From: Bacteroidota bacterium
GTDB lineage: Bacteria > Bacteroidota > Bacteroidia > AKYH767-A > JAHEYN01
Assembly (NCBI GenBank): GCA_023251555.1
Contig: JAHEYN010000013.1
Location: 1-64,000, forward strand
DNA: 64,000 nt
Reading direction: 5' to 3'
Shown here: positions 52,200 to 60,033 of the stretch, piece by piece
Numbering within the stretch: the first letter of the stretch is position 1
How the letters are laid out: each line of letters starts with the position of its first letter
Notes under the pieces: model-generated
What the model saw: only the letters and a program-made list of their open reading frames with translations
Databases searched by the model: none
What the model was told of the DNA's origin: nothing
Translations under genes and position numbers: made by a program

Positions 52200-54308
52200 G
52201 TGTCGAAGAGGTTTGTTCAGATTGTAAGTAGTCTGTTGATTTTTCATTCAGTATTTAATTTTAGCGCTTCTTCCCAAAATATTGCTACAAAAGGAAAAGA
52301 TTTCTGGATGGGATTCATGCAGAATTTTGCGTCCAGCCCTGCATTGTATTTATACATCAGTTCTGATGTAACCACAAGCGGAACTGTTTCCATTCCGCTT
52401 CTTTCGTGGTCAACTGCTTTTTCTGTTACTGCGCACGATGTGACAATTGTAACTGTACCTGCTAGTCTCGGAGAAGTGATGGGAACGGAAAACATTGACA
52501 GTAAAGGGATACACATAGTTAGCAATGATTCTGTAAATGTATTTGCTCATAATCACATGGACTATACTTCCGATGCTTCGATGATTATTCCTACTTCGAC
52601 ATTGGGGAAAGAATATTATGTGATGGCATATTTCGGGACCTGGAATGGATCAGAGTTGCTTATAGTCGCTACGCAAGACAGTACAAATATCGATATTACT
52701 CCGGCTTGCCTTACGAAAGGAGGAAAACCGGCAGGAGTTACTTTTTCGATCATGTTAATGGCAGGAGAAACTTACCAGATACAGTCTGATTTGAATACTG
52801 TTGATTTAACCGGAACACATATTAAGGTAACAAATCCCGATTGCAAACCTGTTGCGGTTTTCGGAGGAGGAATAGGAGAAAATTTTCTTGATCCCACTCA
52901 TTCGATGGCTGATTGCTGTGCAGATCATCTCTATGAGGAAAATTATCCTGTTGTTTATTGGGGAAAAGAATTCATCACTGTTCCCTTTAAAAATACAGAC
53001 CAAAATATTCTGAGGTTTTTAGCCTCTCAAAACAATACGACAATAAATGTGAATGGAAGTGCGATAGCGACTCTCAATGCCGGTCAGTATAAGGAATTGT
53101 ATAACGCTGCTAATGTAAAATACATTACATCAAATAATCCGATAGCAGTGGCCCAGTATATGGGAGCCGGAGCCGGCAATAATATTGATTTTGCAAAAGG
53201 CGATCCGGATATGATGATGATAACTCCCAACAGCCAGATGGGGAATGATGTAACATTCAGGGCAGATACTTTTGCAGTTATTGATACCGTTTATGTAAAT
53301 ATTGTCGCAGATACTGCATATCTTAATCAACTCACGCTTGATGGAATTTCTATTGCAGCTTCATTCAGTCCGGTTGCATTCAACGGTTCTTTTTCTTCTG
53401 CCTCTATGCAGGTTACTCCCGGGAATCATGTTTTAACTACAAACAATTCTGCCAATACGGGATTTGCAGCTTATATATATGGTATGGGCTGGGAGGAATC
53501 ATACAGTTATGCTGCCGTGGGGCGAAAGGCAGTTAAGGATACTTTTTACTTTTCTTCCACAACACCTGTTTGTTTGGGTGACAATATAAATTTCACTAAT
53601 ACCAATGACTCCTCTTCTTATTCGTTTCTGTGGAACTTCGGAGACAGTTCAACTTCTTCTGTTCAGGATCCTGCACACTATTATTCTTCATCCGGAAATT
53701 ATAACGTAACCTTAACGATCACAGATATCGGGGGGTGTTCTTCAACAACTATTACAAATTCTGTTACAGTAAACGCTTCTTCTTCAGTTGATGCAGGGCC
53801 TGACACAACGATTACAAGAGGAACAGGTACCGTATTGAATGCGTCGGGAGGAGTGAGTTGTGTTTGGTCTCCCTCTTTTGGATTAAGCGACACTGCAAGT
53901 TGTAATCCTGTTGCAAGTCCTTTGAGCACTACCACTTATTATGTTACAATAAAAGATAGCAACGGGTGTACAAATACCGATTCGGTTACTGTGTTTGTAA
54001 AAGATTCTGTTGTTGTAATTAAAGAAATAAAATGCGGATATGTTTTTGTTCCCAATGTCTTTTCACCAAATAATGACGGAGAGAATGATGTTCTTTACGT
54101 AAGAGGTAATTGTATCAAAGAATTTACATTTACCATCTATGACCGATGGGGAGAAAAAGTTTTTGAAACAAGTGATATAAGTATGGGTTGGGATGGAACA
54201 TATAGAAACAAGGAAATAAACACTTCTGTATTTGTATATTATCTCAATGCTACGCTAACAACCGGGCAGCAGATAAATCAAAAAGGAAATGTAACTTTAA
54301 TCAAATAG
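52200..54308 (+). CDS. T9SS type B secreted protein with IgGFc-binding-like and PKD domains
   Basis: A 702-residue exported protein with GTG start (MSKRFVQIVSSLLIFHSVF). The first 440 residues match the IgGFc-binding-type fold seen in many Bacteroidota surface proteins (ATKGKDFWMGFMQNF, VYWGKEFITVPF). A PKD domain follows at about 470-545 (FLWNFGDSSTSSVQDPAHYY), then a second beta domain, and a gliding-motility-type C-terminal domain (FVPNVFSPNNDGENDVLYV, FTIYDRWGEKVFET), the type B T9SS signal, which usually keeps proteins on the surface through PorP/SprF-type partners. It is the only type B cargo in the window. Confidence 0.82.
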   Translation: MSKRFVQIVSSLLIFHSVFNFSASSQNIATKGKDFWMGFMQNFASSPALYLYISSDVTTSGTVSIPLLSWSTAFSVTAHDVTIVTVPASLGEVMGTENIDSKGIHIVSNDSVNVFAHNHMDYTSDASMIIPTSTLGKEYYVMAYFGTWNGSELLIVATQDSTNIDITPACLTKGGKPAGVTFSIMLMAGETYQIQSDLNTVDLTGTHIKVTNPDCKPVAVFGGGIGENFLDPTHSMADCCADHLYEENYPVVYWGKEFITVPFKNTDQNILRFLASQNNTTINVNGSAIATLNAGQYKELYNAANVKYITSNNPIAVAQYMGAGAGNNIDFAKGDPDMMMITPNSQMGNDVTFRADTFAVIDTVYVNIVADTAYLNQLTLDGISIAASFSPVAFNGSFSSASMQVTPGNHVLTTNNSANTGFAAYIYGMGWEESYSYAAVGRKAVKDTFYFSSTTPVCLGDNINFTNTNDSSSYSFLWNFGDSSTSSVQDPAHYYSSSGNYNVTLTITDIGGCSSTTITNSVTVNASSSVDAGPDTTITRGTGTVLNASGGVSCVWSPSFGLSDTASCNPVASPLSTTTYYVTIKDSNGCTNTDSVTVFVKDSVVVIKEIKCGYVFVPNVFSPNNDGENDVLYVRGNCIKEFTFTIYDRWGEKVFETSDISMGWDGTYRNKEINTSVFVYYLNATLTTGQQINQKGNVTLIK

Positions 54309-54470
54309 TAACACAACCACGATTATTCAATTTCCGTACAGGGTTAAATGTTCGCCAATCGGACAAATCGCATCAATCAAAACGAATTAAGAGCGAGACT
54401 GGGAGACTTCACCATCGTATCGCTTCCTGCATTGCCGGCAAAATCTGAAAGAGAAACAGAAGGAGAAAGA

Positions 54471-54523
54471 GTACAAAATTCAGAAAGCAGCTTTAATTCT
54501 CTTTCTCTTTCTGAATTTTGTAC
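54471..54523. repeat. 17 bp inverted repeat touching the tRNA-Leu 3' end
   Basis: GTACAAAATTCAGAAAG (54471-54487) and CTTTCTGAATTTTGTAC (54507-54523) are perfect complements with a 19-base loop. The right arm overlaps the last three bases of the tRNA gene. It may be the tRNA terminator (no clean U-run) or an insertion footprint; see findings. Confidence 0.7.
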
Positions 54524-54604
54524 CCGGGGCGGGAATCGAACCCGCACAAGCTTGCGCTTATTGGTTTTTGAGACCAACGCGTCTACCAGTTCCGCCACCC
54601 GGGC
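54521..54604 (-). tRNA. tRNA-Leu (anticodon CAA)
   Basis: On the minus strand the sequence starts GCCCGGGTGGCGGAACTGG and ends GTTCGATTCCCGCCCCGGGTA, giving a seven-pair acceptor stem (first pair G-U), D-loop AACTGGTAGACG, anticodon stem TTGGT/ACCAA with loop CTCAAAA (anticodon CAA, reading UUG), a long variable arm typical of class II tRNA-Leu and the TTCGATT T-loop. Length 84 without encoded CCA. It lies inside a spurious upstream extension of the acyltransferase frame. Confidence 0.95.
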
Positions 54605-54695
54605 AGTAATACAAAAAGAAACAGGGTGCGAAAATATTGATTTTTTCACTCTTTCCCCTCCTCTTCATATCTTTACCGTCCTTTCTGCAAACATT

Positions 54696-55442
54696 ATGTA
54701 CTATCTTCTGAATCTGCTGCGATACCTGTTTTGTGCCATTGATCTGCTGCTCATCACTGCGGTAATGTTTATACTCAGCCTCCTTCCCACAGGAATCACC
54801 AAGGGTTTTTTCCCGACACTTTATAAGAAATGGTCACTGTATTTCTTCCGCTTTTTCGGTGTCAGGGAACACTATTATGAAAAATTTCAGAAGCCCTTCC
54901 CGCAGCAGTATATACTTATCTCCAATCATCCCTCGGGCATAGAGCTGCTCTGGCTCCCTTACCGTTTTGATATTATTCCCCTTGGGAAAGAAGAAATTAA
55001 AAACTGGTTTATAATAGGCAGAATTACCAAAGCTGCAGGAACTATTTTTGTAAAACGGCGTGAACGGGCATCCAGGCACGCCGCCTCCGATGCATGCCTG
55101 CAGGCGCTCAGGGAGGGGAAAAATGTCCTTATCTTTCCCGAAGGCGGGTGCTACGGGAAATCCCTGAACCCTTTCTACGCAGGCGCTTTCAGGCTTTCAA
55201 AAGCATCGGGAGTGCCGGTACTTCCGGTGTATGTTTATTACGAAGAAGAAAATACTTATGAGTGGGGCGATTTCGGGCTGATACGCTTTATGCTGAGAGT
55301 GCTGTTTTTGCCCCGTAACAGGCACGCACACCTTTATGTGTTTGATGCGTTTTCTCCTTCGGATTATGCAACAGAAGAAGAATTTCATGATAAGGTGTAC
55401 AAATTTTATCAATCCCTCGAAGACCGTTACAGGATTCATTAA
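54696..55442 (+). CDS. 1-acylglycerol-3-phosphate acyltransferase-like (PlsC family)
   Basis: A 248-residue membrane-bound lysophospholipid acyltransferase-like protein with hydrophobic N-terminal segments (about 1-40). The acyltransferase block I reads ISNHPSGIELLW near residue 70 and block III FPEGGCYGKS near 140, followed by VPVLPVYVYYEE. The usual NHx4D has Glu in place of Asp (NHPSGIE), so the catalytic dyad would be His-Glu. Expected role: acylation of lysophosphatidic acid or a related lipid at the inner membrane. ATG 54696 is chosen because the longer frame to 54348 runs through the tRNA gene. Confidence 0.82.
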   Translation: MYYLLNLLRYLFCAIDLLLITAVMFILSLLPTGITKGFFPTLYKKWSLYFFRFFGVREHYYEKFQKPFPQQYILISNHPSGIELLWLPYRFDIIPLGKEEIKNWFIIGRITKAAGTIFVKRRERASRHAASDACLQALREGKNVLIFPEGGCYGKSLNPFYAGAFRLSKASGVPVLPVYVYYEEENTYEWGDFGLIRFMLRVLFLPRNRHAHLYVFDAFSPSDYATEEEFHDKVYKFYQSLEDRYRIH

Positions 55443-55453
55443 TCAGAACACTT

Positions 55454-55933
55454 ATGGCAAAAAATCAGCCGAGCTTTGACGAGATATACATGGACCTGGC
55501 CATTAACCTTTCCAGGAAATCCCATTGCGTGAAAATACAGGTGGGAGCTGTGATTGCGAAAGACACAAGGATTGTTTCCCTTGGCTATAACGGCCCCCCC
55601 GCCGGCACTCACAACTGCGACCATGAATGGCCCGGAGAGGGGTGCCCGAGAAGCAGCCGCGGAGGCTGCTCCCTCGCACTGCACGCCGAAGAGAATGCCA
55701 TCCTGTATGCAGCTAAAAACAAAACCACCCTCGAAGAGGCAACCCTGTATGTTACCCTTTCGCCCTGCCTTTCCTGTGCCAGGATCATATATACCACGGG
55801 AATCAAAAAGGTGTTCTATATTAATTCCTATGCAGCGTACAAAGGATTGCAGGAGGATGAAGGTATTGACTTCCTGAGAAAGTTCGGGATAGAAGTGTAT
55901 CAGGTCAATACCCCCGGAAATAAGCGGACATGA
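55454..55933 (+). CDS. dCMP deaminase family protein
   Basis: A 159-residue zinc-dependent deaminase of the ComEB/dCMP deaminase type, converting dCMP to dUMP for thymidylate synthesis. The active site is HAEENAI near residue 71 (His ligand, catalytic Glu) with PCLSCARII near 100 supplying the two Cys ligands. An extra potential zinc site (HNCDHEWPGEGCPRSS) precedes it, as in many bacterial homologues. It starts 12 bp after the acyltransferase gene and ends 24 bp before the CtpA-type protease; the three form a short operon. Confidence 0.9.
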   Translation: MAKNQPSFDEIYMDLAINLSRKSHCVKIQVGAVIAKDTRIVSLGYNGPPAGTHNCDHEWPGEGCPRSSRGGCSLALHAEENAILYAAKNKTTLEEATLYVTLSPCLSCARIIYTTGIKKVFYINSYAAYKGLQEDEGIDFLRKFGIEVYQVNTPGNKRT

Positions 55934-55957
55934 CATTATAATTCCGATCGTTATTAT

Positions 55958-57547
55958 ATGGAAGAATCTCCCAGGCCATCCCGCAATATATACACCCCCC
56001 TGCTTGTCGCTGTAACATTGGCCGGAGGGGTCTTTTTAGGCAAATATATGGCTCCCCTTTCCAGGTCTCACCCCATCAATAAAATTGACGAGGTTCTGAA
56101 TTATATTGAAAGAGAATATGTGGATACCATCAGTGAAAAAACACTGGAGGAAGATGCAATCAATGCCACCCTTCAGGGTCTTGACCCTCATTCGTTCTAT
56201 ATTCCTGCCGAAGAACTCCAGGGAGTCAACGAGCCGCTCGAGGGCGAATTCGACGGGATAGGCGTGGAGTTTCATGTCCAGGAAGATACTATCATGGTCG
56301 TTACTCCTATTTCGGGAGGACCTTCGGAATCGCTTGGGATACAGCCCGGTGACAGGATTGTAAAAGTTAACGGGGAGAATGTGGCGGGCATCCATATTTC
56401 CAATAAAGAAGTAATGCAGAAGCTGAGAGGCAAAAACGGGACACGCGTTAAAGTGAGCATCTCCCGCAGGGGGCATACGGGATTGATCGAATATACAATC
56501 ACACGGGGGAAGATTCCCCTGTACAGCGTGGATTTCTCATACATGATTCGCCCGGGTATAGGATATATTAAAATCAGCCGCTTTGCAGAAAATACCTACG
56601 GGGAATTCATGGAAGCCATGAACAGGCTCGGGAAACAAGGCATGCAGAAACTTATCCTTGACCTGAGAAGCAACCCCGGCGGATACCTGAACGCCGCCAC
56701 CCGCATTGCAGACGAGTTTCTTGATGATGAAAAAGAAATCGTTTACACCGAAGGGAAAGCACGCCCTAAAACCGTTTATAATGCATCTTCAAGAGGTGTG
56801 TTCGAGAAAGGAAGTTTATCCGTGCTTATTGACGAAGGATCGGCTTCTGCCAGTGAGATTGTTGCAGGGGCCCTGCAGGACTGGGACCGGGCATTGATCA
56901 TAGGGAGGCGTTCGTTCGGAAAGGGCCTGGTTCAGGACCAGGTGCCGCTCGGCGATGGATCGGCGCTGAGACTTACTATCGCAAGGTATTACACTCCCTC
57001 CGGGCGATGCATCCAGAAATCCTATAAAAACGGCCTTGAGAATTACCAGAATGAAGTACTCGGCAGAATGCGGCACGGAGAACTCGAAAGCGCCGACAGC
57101 ATCTCCCTTGCAGATACAGTAAAACATTATACCAGGATAAAACATCGCATCGTATATGCCGGAGGAGGCATCATGCCCGATATCTTTGTCCCGGTGGACA
57201 CTTCACGCTATTCTGCTTTTTATTCCGATGTGCTGAACTCCGGTACTGTCAACCAGTTTGTTTATGATTATGTGGATAAAAACCGTGCTGCACTCTCGGC
57301 ACGCTACCATGTATTCAAACAATACATGCAGAATTTTTCAGTGGACGATGTGCTTTATAAATCGTTCCTTGAATACGCCGGACATGCGGGCATGCTGAAA
57401 GATGAACACGGAATGAAAAAGTCTTCTCCCCTGATCAGGCTGCAGCTAAAAGCACTTATTGCCAGGCAGCTCTGGGGGAATGACGGATTTTATCCTGTCA
57501 TACAGCAGGAAGATAATGCATTGCGTAAAGCCATTGAAGAAAATTAA
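55958..57547 (+). CDS. C-terminal processing peptidase, S41 family
   Basis: Periplasmic serine protease of 529 residues, anchored by one N-terminal transmembrane segment (about 13-30). A PDZ domain spans about 95-170 (PLEGEFDGIGVEFHV, GIQPGDRIVKVNGENV). The S41 catalytic core has the GYLNAATRIADEF strand, the nucleophile Ser in IDEGSASASEIVAGAL near residue 295 and the general-base Lys in RRSFGKGLVQDQ about 25 residues later. The C-terminal 130 residues are a further helical extension. Family role: trimming C-termini of periplasmic or outer-membrane proteins. Key residues intact. Confidence 0.92.
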   Translation: MEESPRPSRNIYTPLLVAVTLAGGVFLGKYMAPLSRSHPINKIDEVLNYIEREYVDTISEKTLEEDAINATLQGLDPHSFYIPAEELQGVNEPLEGEFDGIGVEFHVQEDTIMVVTPISGGPSESLGIQPGDRIVKVNGENVAGIHISNKEVMQKLRGKNGTRVKVSISRRGHTGLIEYTITRGKIPLYSVDFSYMIRPGIGYIKISRFAENTYGEFMEAMNRLGKQGMQKLILDLRSNPGGYLNAATRIADEFLDDEKEIVYTEGKARPKTVYNASSRGVFEKGSLSVLIDEGSASASEIVAGALQDWDRALIIGRRSFGKGLVQDQVPLGDGSALRLTIARYYTPSGRCIQKSYKNGLENYQNEVLGRMRHGELESADSISLADTVKHYTRIKHRIVYAGGGIMPDIFVPVDTSRYSAFYSDVLNSGTVNQFVYDYVDKNRAALSARYHVFKQYMQNFSVDDVLYKSFLEYAGHAGMLKDEHGMKKSSPLIRLQLKALIARQLWGNDGFYPVIQQEDNALRKAIEEN

Positions 57548-57597
57548 CCGCCACTCCCCCCATCCATGTTAATAACCCTTTAATTTATTAACAAGTA

Positions 57598-57628
57598 TTG
57601 CTTATCCGCGTTTTATTCTTTATCCTTG
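57598..57628 (+). promoter_or_regulatory. Bacteroidota-type promoter, TTG-N20-TATCCTTG
   Basis: TTG 57598-57600, spacer of 20 bp, TATCCTTG 57621-57628 (one mismatch to TAnnTTTG). The ATG of the first gene of the envelope operon is about 40 bp downstream. Confidence 0.6.
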
Positions 57629-57668
57629 CCCCACAATATGCATATTGTTTAACTAAAATTAATTAACT

Positions 57669-58136
57669 ATGAAAAAATTACTTGTATTGGCAGGCGCAGT
57701 TGCTTGCATGCTCAGTTTGGGAGTGAAAGCTTCCAATGCTGATCTCTTCCAGGTGGATGAAACCGGGGTAAAACAAAAACTTAACGGCCTCAACCAACTG
57801 GAAAATTATGTAAACAAACACGAGGGGGTTACACTTTCTGATCTGAAAGCTAACCACAGCGAAATGCTCGCCAACGTGGAAGATTCTGACGCCCAGGGTA
57901 TCCTCGGAACACTTTCCGCTTTCGGCGACACCCCGCTTGGAATTCCCGCCTTCGTTTGGGGCCTCTGCCTCGGATGGGTTGGAATTGTGATCGTGTACTT
58001 TGTTACTGATGACAAGGAAGAAACCAAAAAAGCCCTCTGGGGTTGTCTGCTCGGATCTGCAATATATGCAATCTTCTATGTCATATATGTTGTTCTGATC
58101 GTTGCTTCTGCTGCTTCTACAACAACTACTTACTAA
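57669..58136 (+). CDS. Small membrane protein, unknown function
   Basis: A 155-residue protein with a cleavable signal peptide (MKKLLVLAGAVACMLSLGVKA), a polar central part of about 60 residues and two hydrophobic segments at about 98-112 (FVWGLCLGWVGIVIVYFV) and 122-148. A short acidic/basic loop TDDKEETKKA separates these. This layout is common for small proteins at the start of Bacteroidota envelope operons. The next gene, LolA-like, begins 16 bp after it, and a terminator-like hairpin lies just inside that gene, suggesting that this first gene is expressed more strongly than those behind it. Confidence 0.65.
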   Translation: MKKLLVLAGAVACMLSLGVKASNADLFQVDETGVKQKLNGLNQLENYVNKHEGVTLSDLKANHSEMLANVEDSDAQGILGTLSAFGDTPLGIPAFVWGLCLGWVGIVIVYFVTDDKEETKKALWGCLLGSAIYAIFYVIYVVLIVASAASTTTTY

Positions 58137-58152
58137 GGCTACTACTGTCTTC

Positions 58153-58842
58153 ATGAAGAATCTTCGGAAGGTTCTTTTCACATTCATTGTTTTTATTACT
58201 GTTGTCCCGGCATCCCCGGGACAACAGTTTTTTAGGATGAAGGCAGACTTCTCCATAAAGGAAAAAACCGCTGAAGGAAAAGAACGCCTGACCATGGGGC
58301 AGGTGTACTACGACAAGAATTCAAAAAAGATTGTTTATAACGTCCGCTTCCCTGAAAAGGAAACATGGGTTATTATTGATACTTCCCTGTACCGGATTGT
58401 CGGGAAAGAAATAAAAGAAGTGCGTAAGGTTCCGGCCATTGCCGAGTTTTCCATTTTCCATCTCTCCCTTAACGGCAATATCAAAGACTATGGCCTGAAG
58501 CAGTCTTTTTATGCAGTGGATAAGATAGAAAAGGAAGGAGATATGGTTATCACTACCTGGAAAGCCCCCGAGAAACTCTCAAAAGTATTCGGGAAAGTGG
58601 TAATGTCTCAGAAAGAAAGAAAACTTTACGGGGTTGTTTTCTTTACTCCCGCGGATGTGCTTGTAAGCAAGCAGTTTTTTAAAAATTATTCCAATGTTAA
58701 CGGGCTGGAATTTCCCACAGAAATCATACAGGTTACATACATAAAAAACCAGGAAAATTACCAGGTAACCACTTATAAAAACATCATTGTAGATGACATG
58801 CAGGAAGATAATATATATAATTACAAGCTCCTGGCTAATTAG
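58153..58842 (+). CDS. LolA-like outer-membrane lipoprotein carrier family protein
   Basis: A 229-residue periplasmic protein with signal peptide (MKNLRKVLFTFIVFITVVPAS) and a beta-barrel-like mature chain: FRMKADFSIKEKT, LTMGQVYYDKNSKKIVYNV, YFPxETWVI-like turn, consistent with the LolA/LppX fold (outer membrane lipoprotein-sorting). The MKNL start at 58153 fits because upstream frame residues are inside the previous gene. The last 50 bp overlap the YidD-like gene. Chaperoning of lipoproteins is inferred from the fold only; the family also includes other lipid carriers. Confidence 0.72.
   Translation: MKNLRKVLFTFIVFITVVPASPGQQFFRMKADFSIKEKTAEGKERLTMGQVYYDKNSKKIVYNVRFPEKETWVIIDTSLYRIVGKEIKEVRKVPAIAEFSIFHLSLNGNIKDYGLKQSFYAVDKIEKEGDMVITTWKAPEKLSKVFGKVVMSQKERKLYGVVFFTPADVLVSKQFFKNYSNVNGLEFPTEIIQVTYIKNQENYQVTTYKNIIVDDMQEDNIYNYKLLAN
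58198..58233 (+). terminator. Terminator-like hairpin inside the LolA-like signal-peptide region
   Basis: ACTGTTGTCCCGG (58198-58210) and CCGGGACAACAGT (58216-58228) form a perfect 13 bp stem with a five-base loop, followed by TTTTTT through 58233. It meets all features of an intrinsic terminator. It lies 62 bp after the stop codon of the first operon gene and within codons 16-27 of the next. Confidence 0.75.
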
Positions 58843-59206
58843 CTGTTCAGCCTTCTGCCTTTCAGCCGGCGCACAAACTCCCGGAGAAATAGCGGAGGTA
58901 AAAAGTTTATTTACGATACAAGCCTCCGCCCCGGATTACAGGTACGCCAGGGAAAACACCAATGAGATCCAGATGCTGTTCTCAGGACTTTTCCTTTTTT
59001 ACAAACATTTTATTTCCTCTCAGGACGGAATGTCCTGCACCTTTACACCCTCCTGCTCGGAATATGGGATGGAAGCAGTGAAAAAACAAGGGCTGGTTGC
59101 CGGCGCCATCAATACTTTGGACCGCCTTACAAGATGTAACGGTCTCAGTCCGGGCAAATACCCCCTCCATCCCGATACTCACCTCTTCTACGATCCTGTT
59201 GAATAA
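58793..59206 (+). CDS. YidD-like protein with an N-terminal signal peptide
   Basis: A 137-residue protein. Its C-terminal 75 residues match YidD (membrane protein insertion efficiency factor): FYKHFISSQDGMSCTFTPSC, SEYGMEAVKKQG and TLDRLTRCNGLSPGKYPL, with the conserved cysteines. Unusually, about 60 extra N-terminal residues begin with a signal-peptide-like hydrophobic stretch (IIYIITSSWLISCSAFCLSA), so the YidD domain is probably in the periplasm, not at the cytoplasmic membrane face as in E. coli. It overlaps the LolA-like gene by 50 bp, and its TAA overlaps the ATG of the next gene. Confidence 0.8.
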   Translation: MTCRKIIYIITSSWLISCSAFCLSAGAQTPGEIAEVKSLFTIQASAPDYRYARENTNEIQMLFSGLFLFYKHFISSQDGMSCTFTPSCSEYGMEAVKKQGLVAGAINTLDRLTRCNGLSPGKYPLHPDTHLFYDPVE

Positions 59207-60033
59207 TGATGAGACGTTTGTTTTTTTCCGTGATTTCCCTGGTCTTTGCCGCCCCTGCCCCTGCCCAGGATCTTTATGATTTGCAGCACTCTCTTGATTT
59301 TACCGACTATCTCATAAAAACCCGGCAGTATGTATTCGCAGTTCAGGAACTGGAAAGGGTTCATTATCTTGATCCCGGTAATGACAGCATCAGCTTCCGG
59401 CTGATGGAAGCCTACCGGAAATCCGGGAAACAACAGCAGGGAATAACCAGAGCAGAAGAATTATACCCCGCACTTAATTTCCCGCCTCCCGTTGCAATGG
59501 AATATGCCAAACAGCTGATTGAGAGCAGGCAATTTGATAAGGCAGGGCATTTCCTTTCAGGAAAAACCTCACTCACAGATCATGATAGCTATCTCTTAAA
59601 ACTTAACTGCGAGCTGCTGAACAACAGGTGGAAAGAAGCTGCTGCACTCTTTGTTTCCGGCGATACAGCCGCTTTTCCCCTGTCAAAAGAATATCTTCCG
59701 GTCATACAGCAAGGTATGCATCTCCGGTATAAAAGTCCGGGCATTGCACTTGCTCTCTCTACCCTCCTCCCGGGAGCAGGTAAATTTTACACTAAAGACT
59801 GGCAGGACGGGCTGATCTCGATGGTCACCATACTTGCCGCAGCATGGCAGGCAAAAACAGGCTTCAGCAAGAAAGGAATACAAAGTACCTATGGGTGGAT
59901 ATACTCCTGCATGGGCGTGGGATTCTATTCCGGCAATCTTTACGGCTCTTATAAAGCAGCAAAAAAATATAACAGGCGATTGGATGAAAAATTGCATAAG
60001 CAGGTTGAAGATATCTGGCATCATAATTTTTAG
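59206..60033 (+). CDS. TPR/membrane envelope protein 1
   Basis: A 275-residue exported protein (signal peptide ends ...APAPAQ). The first 160 residues are helical with TPR-like repeats (YVFAVQELERVHYLDPGNDS). The second part has hydrophobic segments and the motif LSTLLPGAGKFYTKDWQDG, reminiscent of the TM2/DUF5683 'PGxGxFYxG' signature, then FYSGNLYGSYKAAKKYN. The next gene product has the same layout, so they are paralogues. The product is probably a membrane protein with a periplasmic TPR module. Overlaps the next gene by 50 bp. Confidence 0.65.
   Translation: MMRRLFFSVISLVFAAPAPAQDLYDLQHSLDFTDYLIKTRQYVFAVQELERVHYLDPGNDSISFRLMEAYRKSGKQQQGITRAEELYPALNFPPPVAMEYAKQLIESRQFDKAGHFLSGKTSLTDHDSYLLKLNCELLNNRWKEAAALFVSGDTAAFPLSKEYLPVIQQGMHLRYKSPGIALALSTLLPGAGKFYTKDWQDGLISMVTILAAAWQAKTGFSKKGIQSTYGWIYSCMGVGFYSGNLYGSYKAAKKYNRRLDEKLHKQVEDIWHHNF

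Noticed and set aside
54348..54695. N-terminal extension of the acyltransferase frame
   Set aside because: It runs through the minus-strand tRNA-Leu gene; the natural start is ATG 54696.
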